Shown: positions 17,525 through 25,165, counted from the stretch's first letter. The stretch: DNA of 64,000 nt from CAIVAT01 sp037128705 (GCA_037128705.1 JBAXVX010000006.1:1-64000), one strand, 5' to 3'. Notes: a model not told the origin generated them from the letters alone. A program made the numbers and translations.

Positions 17525-18193
17525 ATGAAAACAAGTAAAATTTACTTCAGTCTTTTGGCAGTCGTTGCTGCCTTTGTTATCACCTCCTGCGGATCTCCTG
17601 TCACATTAACCAGCTGGAAGAATCCTGCTGACAACTCGCAGATTTCAAAAGTTGTGGTCATGCCGTTATTCGAAAAACTCGAATACATGAAACCTTTTGA
17701 ACAGGCCATGGATGCCTATTTCAATTCACAGGGACTGAAGGCCATCGGTTCTCTTGATTTTCTGAATCCAAACATTAAGTACGAGATTTCCGATATCAAG
17801 AAAAAATGCGATAGTCTGGGCGCCGATGCCATTTTGGTATTTGTTTATAAAGGAACTGATAAATCAGAAAGCTATATTCCCCCAACAACTTATGTAACCG
17901 GCGGATTTGGTGGCTACTGGGGCGGGGGTTACTGGGGCGGCGGCTATTACGGCGGCTATTATGGCGGCTATGGTGGTGGTGCAGTGACTACCGGTGGTTA
18001 CTGGACAACCACCTCTGTTATAAACCTGAAGGCAAGTGTTTATACCAAGGCAAGCAAGGACCCATTATGGACTGCCGATATTACTGTAACCGACCCGAAT
18101 TATGTTGACCAGGCTGCAGCAAGCATTGCACAGAATATTTATGCTGACTGGAAGCAATACAACCTGTTGAAATTTGCCCCGGTTAAAAAATAG
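17525..18193 (+). CDS. Lipoprotein with Gly/Tyr-rich segment, DUF4136-like
   Basis: The 222-residue protein has a good lipoprotein signal (ITSC, Cys22). Residues 28-115 form an alpha/beta domain (SWKNPADNSQISKVVVMPL; GADAILVFVYKG) resembling DUF4136-type lipoproteins. Residues about 126-160 are almost pure Gly/Tyr/Trp (repeats of GGGYWGG and YYGGY). The C-terminal part resumes an ordered fold (INLKASVYTKASKDPLWTA). The Gly/Tyr stretch looks like a surface loop inserted in the domain. Role unknown. A near-match -7 box (TATCTTTA, 17499-17506) precedes it. Confidence 0.7.
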   Translation: MKTSKIYFSLLAVVAAFVITSCGSPVTLTSWKNPADNSQISKVVVMPLFEKLEYMKPFEQAMDAYFNSQGLKAIGSLDFLNPNIKYEISDIKKKCDSLGADAILVFVYKGTDKSESYIPPTTYVTGGFGGYWGGGYWGGGYYGGYYGGYGGGAVTTGGYWTTTSVINLKASVYTKASKDPLWTADITVTDPNYVDQAAASIAQNIYADWKQYNLLKFAPVKK

Positions 18194-18199
18194 CGGAGG

Positions 18200-19138
18200 T
18201 CAGATACGTTCATTGAGCCATCCGGATATCTCTTCGATGGCGGTTTTGGCCTGTTTCAGGATTCCCAGATAGCTCAGGAAGCCATGGATCATTTCCTCGT
18301 AAACAGAAAGCCTGACTAGTATACCGGATTTTTTCAAACGATCAGCATAGGCGATTCCTTCATCACGCAATGGATCGAACCCTGAAACTATCACCAGTGC
18401 CGGCGGAAGACCTGAAAGATCAGCAGCCAGCAAGGGGGCAGCTATGGGGTTCTTTGCATCCTCCTTGTTGTGGAGGTACATTTTCCAGAACCATTTCATA
18501 TCATCCATAGAGAGATTATAACCGGCAGCAAATTCAACATAGGATGGTTTTTCGGGCTCATAATAATCAGTGGCAGGATAGATGAGCACCTGGCCCCTGA
18601 TATCTGGCCCTCCTTCATCACGGATACGCATTGCAGTCACTGCAGCAAGGTTTCCTCCAGCACTGTCACCCGCCAGGAATATCCGGAAGGGATCTCCGTT
18701 CCATTCCCTGCAATGTTTGGCAGTCCAACGGGTTGCTTCCAAACAATCATCCGTGGCGAGAGGGAATTTATACTCCGGAGAGAGCCGATATTCGACTGAG
18801 ACCACGATAATTCCTGCCAATGCACAAATATGGCTGCAAATGGGATCGTAGGCATCCAGATGAAATAACACCCATCCCCCGCCGTGGAAGAAAACCATCA
18901 CCGGAAAGGGCCCTTCACCCCGGGGAATATAAATTCTGACATCGATCTTGCCGTCTGAAATAGAAAAACTCCTGTTCCGGATGGAACCTACCGCCATCAC
19001 CGGAATTCTCATTGCCGCATATCCCTTCTCTACCATCTCCCGGACGGCCTCCAGGGGAATTGAATCGATGGAAGGTAAACCTGCAGCCGCAATGGCTGTC
19101 AGCAGTTCTTTGACTTTGGGGTCAAGGGCCATAGACAT
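18200..19138 (-). CDS. Alpha/beta hydrolase, hormone-sensitive-lipase (acetyl esterase) family
   Basis: The 312-residue enzyme has the HSL-family oxyanion motif HGGGW, the nucleophile elbow GDSAGGN, a late Asp in SGFDPLRDEG and the catalytic His in MIHGFLSY. It should hydrolyse short-chain esters in the cytoplasm; no signal peptide is present. The frame is open to a TTG at 19156, but ATG at 19138 forms a TGATG overlap with the stop of the upstream PLP gene, a classic translational-coupling arrangement, so I chose it. Confidence 0.85.
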   Translation of the reverse strand: MSMALDPKVKELLTAIAAAGLPSIDSIPLEAVREMVEKGYAAMRIPVMAVGSIRNRSFSISDGKIDVRIYIPRGEGPFPVMVFFHGGGWVLFHLDAYDPICSHICALAGIIVVSVEYRLSPEYKFPLATDDCLEATRWTAKHCREWNGDPFRIFLAGDSAGGNLAAVTAMRIRDEGGPDIRGQVLIYPATDYYEPEKPSYVEFAAGYNLSMDDMKWFWKMYLHNKEDAKNPIAAPLLAADLSGLPPALVIVSGFDPLRDEGIAYADRLKKSGILVRLSVYEEMIHGFLSYLGILKQAKTAIEEISGWLNERI

Positions 19139-20328
19139 CACATTTTTTCGAGGCAACCCTTGATTTTTTGCCAGGTATGATCTATATCATTGTCAAGGCC
19201 AACGGAAAAGCGGACAAGACCTTCGGACAACCCCATTTCACGCTGGATCTCCTCAGGGACCTCCGAGGAGGTACTCTTCCCTGAATTGCTGAAAAGGGTT
19301 TTAAAATAACCCAGGCTGACCGCAAGGTATCCAACGCCGGCTAACTCCATCATTTCCATCAACTTGGAGGCACGCTCGGCCGTCACCATATCAATGGCAA
19401 TCAATCCGCCGAAACCAAATTCGGGGACCATCATCTCCTTGAGTTTTTTATGGCCCTTATGGCCCGGAAGTCCGGGGTAGTTGATTTTTACACCGGATTC
19501 TTTGAATTTTTCCGCTATATACATTGCATTACTCGAATGCTGCTTCATCCGGATGTGCAGTGTATGCATGTTTTTAAGAATGCTCGACGATCGCAAAGGA
19601 TCGAGCGCGGGACCAAGCAGCATGGCGGTTCCGGCATTGACATCGCTCAAAGAATTGATAAAATCATGAGATGCACAAATGGCGCCGGCAACACAATCGT
19701 TTTTGCCATTGATGAACTTGGTCATGCTGTATACAACAACATGGGCACCCAACCGATGCGGGGCAACGATCATCGGCGTGAAGGTATTGTCGACCACCAA
19801 TTTGAGGTTGTGAGTGTCGGCGATCTTGGCCAGGGCAGGAATATCCGAGATCTGCAGCAGGGGATTGGTCATTGTTTCGGTGTAGATCATCTTCGTGTTG
19901 GGACGAATGGCCTGCTCTACCAGGTCAAGATTTGTTATATCCACGAAAGTTACGTCGATGTTGAATTTCTTCACATAATTGAAGAGGAAGGCAAAGGTGC
20001 CCCCATAGGTCGTGAGGCTGCAGACAATGTGATCGCCGCTGCTGCATATCTGCAGGATGGAGCAGGTGATGGCAGCCATTCCGGAGGCGGTAACCCAGGC
20101 TGATTCCGTTCCTTCCATGGCGGCCAGGGCATCGGCAAGGTATTTATTGCTGGGGTTCCAGTGACGAGAGTAAAGGAAACATCCTTCGGATTCTCCATGA
20201 AAGGTATCCATCATGGTTTTAGCCTGCATGAAAGTAAATGTGGCCGAATCGCAAACTGAGGGGTTTACATCCCCGTATTCGCCAAATTGTAAAAGTTCGA
20301 AAATCTTAGTTGATGGATCTGTTTTCAT
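19138..20328 (-). CDS. Cys/Met-metabolism PLP-dependent enzyme (methionine gamma-lyase/O-acetylhomoserine-type)
   Basis: The 396-residue fold-type I PLP enzyme belongs to the Cys/Met metabolism family. It shows the SRHWNPS motif (54-60), TASGMAAITCS (80-90), YTETMTNPLLQ, VVDNTFTPM (178-186) and the PLP lysine Lys204 in YSMTKFINGKND. Members include methionine gamma-lyase, cystathionine gamma-synthase/lyase and O-acetylhomoserine sulfhydrylase; I cannot separate these by eye. Coupling to an esterase rather than to methionine genes hints at catabolism. A -7 box precedes the start. Confidence 0.85.
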   Translation of the reverse strand: MKTDPSTKIFELLQFGEYGDVNPSVCDSATFTFMQAKTMMDTFHGESEGCFLYSRHWNPSNKYLADALAAMEGTESAWVTASGMAAITCSILQICSSGDHIVCSLTTYGGTFAFLFNYVKKFNIDVTFVDITNLDLVEQAIRPNTKMIYTETMTNPLLQISDIPALAKIADTHNLKLVVDNTFTPMIVAPHRLGAHVVVYSMTKFINGKNDCVAGAICASHDFINSLSDVNAGTAMLLGPALDPLRSSSILKNMHTLHIRMKQHSSNAMYIAEKFKESGVKINYPGLPGHKGHKKLKEMMVPEFGFGGLIAIDMVTAERASKLMEMMELAGVGYLAVSLGYFKTLFSNSGKSTSSEVPEEIQREMGLSEGLVRFSVGLDNDIDHTWQKIKGCLEKM

Positions 20329-20356
20329 ACCCGGATGATTTGATTGGTTCCAGGTA

Positions 20357-20364
20357 CAAATTTA
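20357..20364 (-). promoter_or_regulatory. -7 box for the PLP lyase-esterase pair
   Basis: On the minus strand TAAATTTG (plus-strand CAAATTTA) matches TAnnTTTG exactly, 28 nt before the ATG at 20328. No TTTG at the expected -33 distance. The rest of the 129-nt gap to the Rrf2 gene shows no other feature. Confidence 0.45.
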
Positions 20365-20457
20365 CTTTATTGTGGGGATAAATCCTTCATTAACTTTGAT
20401 TTTTGGCAGGATATTCTGGGTGAGAATGAAGGGTTACGGCTTTAACTTTTTTCGCTG

Positions 20458-20868
20458 TTACTTGATAAGTTCTTCAAGTGTGGCATGTTCCAGGATTTCA
20501 AAAGTAGCATCCCTGATCTCCTTGAATACTTTGCGAATGTTACAGGTATTTTCGTCTTTGCAGAACTCACAGGATTGGTAAGCTCTTTCAGACACACACG
20601 AAAGCAACGCGATGGGTCCTTCAAACATGCGGACAATTTCGGCCAGGTTGACATCTTTTGGGTGTTTCAACAGGAAATACCCGCCCGATTTCCCCAGCTT
20701 GCTTCCAAGGATTCCCATTTTTTTTAATTCCAGTAAAATGTTTTCAAGAAAACGCTGAGGAAGTTTTTCACTCTTCGCAAGTTCACTGATCATCAGCGTA
20801 CCCTGGCCGTATTCCCGGGCAAGCCTGGTCAGTGCAACCATTGCGTATCGTGTTTTTTGTGAGAGCAT
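20458..20868 (-). CDS. Rrf2-family transcriptional regulator with cysteine cluster
   Basis: The 136-residue protein has the Rrf2 winged helix (1-70: YAMVALTRLAREY, LPQRFLENILLELKKMG, GGYFLLKHP) followed by Cys91, Cys100, Cys103 and Cys109. The spacing is close to the three [2Fe-2S] cysteines of IscR (92, 98, 104). It is therefore likely an Fe-S or redox-sensing repressor. It lies 9 nt after a Crp/Fnr-type gene on the same strand, and the pair is divergent from the ATPase/GTPase/desulfurase operon, a plausible target. Confidence 0.9.
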   Translation of the reverse strand: MLSQKTRYAMVALTRLAREYGQGTLMISELAKSEKLPQRFLENILLELKKMGILGSKLGKSGGYFLLKHPKDVNLAEIVRMFEGPIALLSCVSERAYQSCEFCKDENTCNIRKVFKEIRDATFEILEHATLEELIK

Positions 20869-20877
20869 GGTACGCGA

Positions 20878-21582
20878 TTATCCGTTTTTACTGATTTCCT
20901 TTAGCTTGTTCAGATCCTTGATAATAATTTTTCTTCCTTCAAATCCGATCAGACCCTCCTTGTTATAGGTAGATAAAACCGAGATGACATTTTCGTGGGA
21001 GCAGGCTGCAAATTCGGCAATCTCCTTTCGGGTCATGGTAAATTCATATTCTGAGTTCCGGTATACATTTTCCCAGAGAAAAATCAGGATATCCGCAATC
21101 CGGCCATGCACATGATTGTGCGCCAGGCTGATGAAATTGAAAATGGAAGACTGAAACATGTCTGACGACCGCTCAACCATGGCCAGAAGGAACTTACCAT
21201 GATTCACCAGTGTGTCAATTACTTTCCGGCTTTCTAAAAAGCAGATATCACAATCCTCGACTGCAATGATCGAAAAAATATTTTTCTCCTTAAAGAATAA
21301 ATTCGCCTGGCCGATCAGTTTTGGTCCGGAGACCACGGTCATGATGTAATTTTTCTTAGCATCCTTTTGATAGGTAAATTTCACTATCCCCTTGTGAAGG
21401 AAACCAAGGCTGGTTGAATTTGCACCCTGCTTTAAAATCACCTCTCCCTTCTTGAAATGCAACTGGTTTGCACTCCCGCAAATATCACTGCGTTCGCTTT
21501 CACTTAAATAAAATCCTGTCAGGGTATTTAAGACGCAATTTTTGCAATTGAAAAGGTTGTCAATATTTTCAACTGAATCCAT
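20878..21582 (-). CDS. Crp/Fnr-family transcriptional regulator
   Basis: The 234-residue protein has a cyclic-nucleotide-binding-like beta-roll (about 25-125) and a C-terminal HTH_Crp domain (about 175-225, FTMTRKEIAEFAACSHENVI). It carries Cys13, Cys16 and Cys35 near the N-terminus and Cys111 and Cys114 late in the beta-roll. This is reminiscent of the FNR set (20, 23, 29, 122) without identical spacing, so oxygen or redox sensing by an Fe-S cluster is possible. It is co-directional with the Rrf2 gene and divergent from the metallocluster-type operon, with a palindrome in the 107-nt gap. Confidence 0.9.
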   Translation of the reverse strand: MDSVENIDNLFNCKNCVLNTLTGFYLSESERSDICGSANQLHFKKGEVILKQGANSTSLGFLHKGIVKFTYQKDAKKNYIMTVVSGPKLIGQANLFFKEKNIFSIIAVEDCDICFLESRKVIDTLVNHGKFLLAMVERSSDMFQSSIFNFISLAHNHVHGRIADILIFLWENVYRNSEYEFTMTRKEIAEFAACSHENVISVLSTYNKEGLIGFEGRKIIIKDLNKLKEISKNG

Positions 21583-21637
21583 ATTTTTTAATGTTCGGGT
21601 ATAAAAAATTTAATATCCCAGTATTGAATGTTTTGGA

Positions 21638-21645
21638 CAAATGTA
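21638..21645 (-). promoter_or_regulatory. -7 box for the Crp/Fnr-Rrf2 pair
   Basis: On the minus strand TACATTTG matches TAnnTTTG exactly. It overlaps the left arm of the palindrome at 21641-21663, so a protein bound there would block it. No -33 TTTG is visible. Confidence 0.5.
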
Positions 21646-21663
21646 CACTAAATTGGTGTACAT
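21641..21663. promoter_or_regulatory. Palindromic operator between divergent regulator and metallocluster-type operon
   Basis: ATGTACAC (21641-21648), a 7-nt spacer, then GTGTACAT (21656-21663): a perfect 8+8 inverted repeat. A second, nested repeat TACACTA-N12-TAGTGTA (21644-21669) extends to the right. The arms lie between and over the two divergent -7 boxes. Size and position suit a dimeric Crp/Fnr or Rrf2 regulator; which one binds is unknown. Confidence 0.55.
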
Positions 21664-21669
21664 AGTGTA

Positions 21670-21677
21670 TATTTTTG
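21670..21677 (+). promoter_or_regulatory. -7 box for the ATPase-GTPase-desulfurase-FeS operon
   Basis: TATTTTTG matches TAnnTTTG, 12 nt before the ATG at 21690. The place where a -33 box should lie is taken up by the palindrome, consistent with a regulator-controlled promoter. Confidence 0.5.
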
Positions 21678-21689
21678 TAAAAAATTAAA

Positions 21690-22493
21690 ATGACCATGGA
21701 AGTAAATAAGATTACCCTGTTCGGAGGCTTTGGCAAAGACGGTTCACCGGAGAAAGTTAAAGAATTCAGCATGGAGGTTGGCGATATTGTCAGTATTGTC
21801 GGCCCAACGGGTTGTGGAAAGACCACCCTGATCAATGACATTGAACTGTTTGCAAACGAGAACACCCCTTCAGGCAGACGGGTTTCAATCAATGATGAGC
21901 CGGTTCCGGAGGATTTTATCTTCGATCCTTCAAATCATCCCATTGCATTGATTTCGCAGCATACCAATTTTCTGAGTGATTTACCTGTCGAGGAATTTCT
22001 AACCATTCATGCAACCGTAAGGGGAGCAAAAGATGTTGAATCCATCATCACGGAGACGCTGAACTTTGCCAATGAACTTACCGGGGAAGCCATCATAAGG
22101 GACATCGGGATGACCGAATTGTCGGGCGGTCAAACCAGGTCATTGCTTATTGCAGATGCTGTTGTCATCGGCAACTCTCCTATTATTCTGCTGGATGAGA
22201 TCGAAAATGCGGGGATCCATCGTTCAAAGGCGCTTGAATTACTGAAGCGGTATAAAAAAATATTTGTCTTCGTCACGCACGACCCCTGTATAGCCCTTAT
22301 GTCGGATTTCAGAATCGTCATGAAAAACGGGGCGATGCAACAACTGATCACAACCCGCCTGGAGGAGAAGAATGTTGCGACCAAAATGAAACAGATCGAT
22401 GACATGATGCTTGATTTCAGGCAGATCATCCGTTCGGGCGATGAACTTACCGAGTCTGTGTTCAAGGATAGTTTTAAAGTGTTAACCTTTTAA
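21690..22493 (+). CDS. Soluble ABC-type ATPase of a predicted metallocluster-assembly operon
   Basis: The 267-residue protein is one ABC nucleotide-binding domain: Walker A GPTGCGKT (38-45), Q-loop Gln90 (LISQHTNF), signature LSGGQ (144-148), Walker B IILLDE (165-170) and switch His197 (FVTHDP). There is no membrane segment and no permease gene nearby, so it is unlikely to be a transporter; soluble ABC ATPases such as SufC drive assembly reactions instead. It is first of a tight four-gene set with a SIMIBI GTPase (9 nt away), a cysteine desulfurase and an Fe-S protein. ATG 21696 is an alternative start. Confidence 0.85.
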   Translation: MTMEVNKITLFGGFGKDGSPEKVKEFSMEVGDIVSIVGPTGCGKTTLINDIELFANENTPSGRRVSINDEPVPEDFIFDPSNHPIALISQHTNFLSDLPVEEFLTIHATVRGAKDVESIITETLNFANELTGEAIIRDIGMTELSGGQTRSLLIADAVVIGNSPIILLDEIENAGIHRSKALELLKRYKKIFVFVTHDPCIALMSDFRIVMKNGAMQQLITTRLEEKNVATKMKQIDDMMLDFRQIIRSGDELTESVFKDSFKVLTF

Positions 22494-22502
22494 TATGACT
22501 AT

Positions 22503-23204
22503 ATGAAACTCGTGATTTTTGCCGGTCCGCCAACCTGTGGAAAAACCACTGTCATCAGGCAGATACTGAAGCGAATGGCTGCAAAACTGATTAAAACAGC
22601 CTATCTTAAAATCGATGTTCTTTATGCTGATGACGATACCATTATTCAAAAGGAATTTGGTATCCCGGTTAAGAAAATCTATTCTGGTGAGTTGTGTCCC
22701 GACCATTGTAATGTCGTCGTGTTGGATGAAGCAGTTGAATGGGCTGAAAAATCCGGTGCAAGTTACCTTTTTGTCGAAACGGCTGGTCTTTGCCTCCGGT
22801 GTTCTCCCTATGTTGAAAATTCACTGGGTGTCGTTGTTCTTGAGGCAACCAGCGGCATGAATCTTCCCAGGAAAATCGGCCCGATGCTTACGCTGGCCGA
22901 CATCAGTGTCATTACGAAGATCGATCTCATCTCTCAGGCTGAGCGTGAGGTGTTCCGCTATCGCGTGCTTGAATCGGCCAAAGGGATAACGGTTGTAGAA
23001 AGCAATGCTTTATACGGAATCGGGATTGATCCCATTGTGAAACAAATCCTTAAAACCCCTGAAGTGGAGTTCCCCATGTTTCTCAGGGGAAATCCGCCTG
23101 TGGGAACATGCACCATCTGTGTAGGAAAAAAGGAGATTGGTGCGAAAAATCACTTTGGAGTTCTCCGCACGCTTGATCAGGAGCTTTTTTATGTTGGTGA
23201 ATAA
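22503..23204 (+). CDS. SIMIBI-class GTP-binding protein, HypB/UreG/CobW-like
   Basis: The 233-residue P-loop protein has Walker A GPPTCGKT (8-15), an early switch Asp in KIDVLYADDD, a Walker B-like VETAGLC (91-97) and the guanine-specificity motif TKID (138-141). Three cysteine pairs stand out: Cys65/Cys69, Cys97/Cys100 and Cys203/Cys206. This resembles the metal-handling GTPases HypB and UreG, which load nickel, and CobW-type metallochaperones, but lacks their exact CPxC/CxCC signatures. I infer a metal-insertion or cluster-transfer role. It ends 14 nt inside the next gene. Confidence 0.75.
   Translation: MKLVIFAGPPTCGKTTVIRQILKRMAAKLIKTAYLKIDVLYADDDTIIQKEFGIPVKKIYSGELCPDHCNVVVLDEAVEWAEKSGASYLFVETAGLCLRCSPYVENSLGVVVLEATSGMNLPRKIGPMLTLADISVITKIDLISQAEREVFRYRVLESAKGITVVESNALYGIGIDPIVKQILKTPEVEFPMFLRGNPPVGTCTICVGKKEIGAKNHFGVLRTLDQELFYVGE
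23179..23184 (+). promoter_or_regulatory. Ribosome binding site deciding the cysteine desulfurase start
   Basis: AGGAGC lies 6 nt before the ATG at 23191, inside the end of the GTPase gene. It supports 23191 over the longer frame from 23137 or the later ATG at 23212. Confidence 0.5.
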
Positions 23205-24405
23205 TGAAAACATGCTGAAAAAAGGAATATATCTGGATAACGCAGCAACAACCTGTGTTGACGAAAGGGTGATCCAGTCTATGATCCCCGGTTTCACCCA
23301 AATATACGGGAATGCCTCAAGTCTCCATCATTTTGGCACCCAGGCAAAGGAGTTAATGGAAAACTCCAGGGCAACAATCGCCCGTTGTATCGGGGCAGCG
23401 ACGAACGAAGTATATTTCACCTCGAGCGGAACAGAATCCAACAACTGGGCGTTGAAAAGCATCGCCAGGGCAAACCGGCACAAAGGCAGGCACATCATCG
23501 TTTCAGCTATTGAACATGACTGCATCCTGAATACCTGCAACTGGCTTACCGATGAGGGTTTTTTCGTGACATACCTGCCTGTCGATTCAGATGGAATGGT
23601 CGATATTTTTGCACTGAAACAGTCCATAAATCCAAAAACCATCCTCGTTTCGGTCATGCACGCCAACAATGAAATTGGCACAATCGAACCCATTGAGGAG
23701 ATCAGCCGGATATGCAAAGAGAACCAGGTCTACTTCCATTCCGATGCCTGTCAGTCATTCGGGAAAATCCCGGTCGATGTGGACAAAACGGGGATTGACC
23801 TGCTCACGATCAATTCCCACAAAATCTACGGCCCCAAAGGCATCGGGGCTTTATACATCAGGAAAGGAGTCAACATTGTTCCTCTTTTGCACGGAGGCGG
23901 TCAGGAGGCTGGTTTACGGTCATCCACTGAAAACATTCCGGCCATTGTGGGATTTGCCAGGGCTGCTGAACTTTGCCTGCATGAATTGAATAATGAAGCT
24001 GCCCGGTTAACCTTGCTCCGGGAAAAACTAGTCCAGGTTCTACAATCGGAATATGAAAGCTTTTACATGAATGGACATCCCGAATTGCGGTTACCCGGTC
24101 ATCTGAGTTTTAGTTTTCATGGCCTGGAAGGTGAAACCATCCGGTTGCTCCTTTTGCTCGATGAGATGGGCATTGGTGTTTCAGCAGGATCGGCCTGCTC
24201 TTCCAATGATAAGTCGCACCATACTTCGCACGTGCTCCAGGCTATCGGGCTCAATCCCCTGGAGGCAAGGGGAGCAATCAGGGTGAGTATGGGCCGGTTT
24301 ACAACAGAAAATGATGTCGAGGTATTCATTCACTCCCTGAAGGGTGTTTTAAACAGCCTGACCTCCATATTTTCTACAAATTCAAATTTTTGCGGTCAAC
24401 AATGA
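23191..24405 (+). CDS. Cysteine desulfurase, NifS/IscS family
   Basis: This PLP enzyme takes sulfur from cysteine as a persulfide for Fe-S or other sulfur cofactors. The 404-residue protein has IYLDNAATT at the N-terminus, the PLP lysine Lys211 in INSHKIYGPKG, and the persulfide cysteine Cys336 in SAGSACSSND, followed by the NifS/IscS-type SHHTSHVLQAIGL. The 14-nt overlap with the GTPase gene and the 15-nt gap to the Fe-S protein gene mean it is a dedicated sulfur donor for this operon. No IscU, SufB or SufU scaffold gene is present here. Confidence 0.93.
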   Translation: MLVNNENMLKKGIYLDNAATTCVDERVIQSMIPGFTQIYGNASSLHHFGTQAKELMENSRATIARCIGAATNEVYFTSSGTESNNWALKSIARANRHKGRHIIVSAIEHDCILNTCNWLTDEGFFVTYLPVDSDGMVDIFALKQSINPKTILVSVMHANNEIGTIEPIEEISRICKENQVYFHSDACQSFGKIPVDVDKTGIDLLTINSHKIYGPKGIGALYIRKGVNIVPLLHGGGQEAGLRSSTENIPAIVGFARAAELCLHELNNEAARLTLLREKLVQVLQSEYESFYMNGHPELRLPGHLSFSFHGLEGETIRLLLLLDEMGIGVSAGSACSSNDKSHHTSHVLQAIGLNPLEARGAIRVSMGRFTTENDVEVFIHSLKGVLNSLTSIFSTNSNFCGQQ

Positions 24406-24420
24406 AAAACGAAAATAAAA

Positions 24421-25110
24421 ATGGAAACAGTAGTAAAAGAAAGTAAAACCTTTGATTTGTTACCGCAACTGAACTGCGGGGTATGTGGATATAAAACATG
24501 CGAGGAATTCGCTGAGGCAGTGGACAAGTCGGAAGTCAAGATGAAGTTGTGCATACACGTAAAGCATAACGGAACGGAATCCAAAAGTGCCACCAATTGC
24601 ATTAGTTGCAAAGATGCCGGCCAGATGGGTGAAAAGATGAACTGGAAAGATCATCTGAAACGGGATTTTGATTTTATCCTTGACTCCTTTGACAATGAGC
24701 CAGGACCAAGGGAGACCATCCTGCCCTATAATCCGCAGCTAATTAAAGAACTTGGGGTGAAGAAAGGAGACGTCATGATTGGTCGTCCGATGGGAATGTC
24801 GTGCGGATGCCCCATCACCCATTGCGGTGTCGTGACCGATTCTGATCCCAGGAACGGGGTCATCAACTGGTGTGTTACCGGGCCACTCAGGCCAAGGGCT
24901 GAAGGATTTGTGGATATCGGCTACTATGTTGCCCAGGGTTATGAAGGGATCATCAAAGAATCGAAAGAGAAAATTGAACTTGGGCGCCGTTACTGGTTCC
25001 TGCCCCGCCGGTGTATGTTGCAGTGGAGGCACAGCGGCCTGGTCAATGCCATTACCCGTCTTCCCGATGGAAGTTATAAAGTAAGGATCGAAGGTTTGTT
25101 TATCGGATAG
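24421..25110 (+). CDS. Cysteine-rich Fe-S protein with N-terminal 4Fe-4S domain, function unknown
   Basis: The 229-residue protein starts with a C-x2-C-x4-C-x16-C domain (Cys19, 22, 27, 44; CGVCGYKTCEEFA), the PF04060-type 4Fe-4S motif also seen in the corrinoid Fe-S protein of CO dehydrogenase complexes and in RnfB. A second pair Cys60/Cys63 follows, then a C-terminal domain with Cys128, 130, 135 (MSCGCPITHCGVV), Cys151 and Cys198; eleven cysteines in all. I do not recognise the C-terminal domain. As last gene of the ATPase/GTPase/desulfurase operon it may be the scaffold, carrier or client. A strong terminator follows. Confidence 0.75.
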   Translation: METVVKESKTFDLLPQLNCGVCGYKTCEEFAEAVDKSEVKMKLCIHVKHNGTESKSATNCISCKDAGQMGEKMNWKDHLKRDFDFILDSFDNEPGPRETILPYNPQLIKELGVKKGDVMIGRPMGMSCGCPITHCGVVTDSDPRNGVINWCVTGPLRPRAEGFVDIGYYVAQGYEGIIKESKEKIELGRRYWFLPRRCMLQWRHSGLVNAITRLPDGSYKVRIEGLFIG

Positions 25111-25130
25111 GAAGCCTGCCTGTGATCTTT

Positions 25131-25165
25131 AAGCCCCCCGCCAGATTTGGCAGGGGGCTTTATGC
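25131..25165 (+). terminator. Rho-independent terminator closing the metallocluster-type operon
   Basis: AAGCCCCC pairs with GGGGGCTT (25131-25160) around an inner CC/GG pairing, followed by a short T-rich stretch. It separates the operon from lpd. Confidence 0.75.
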
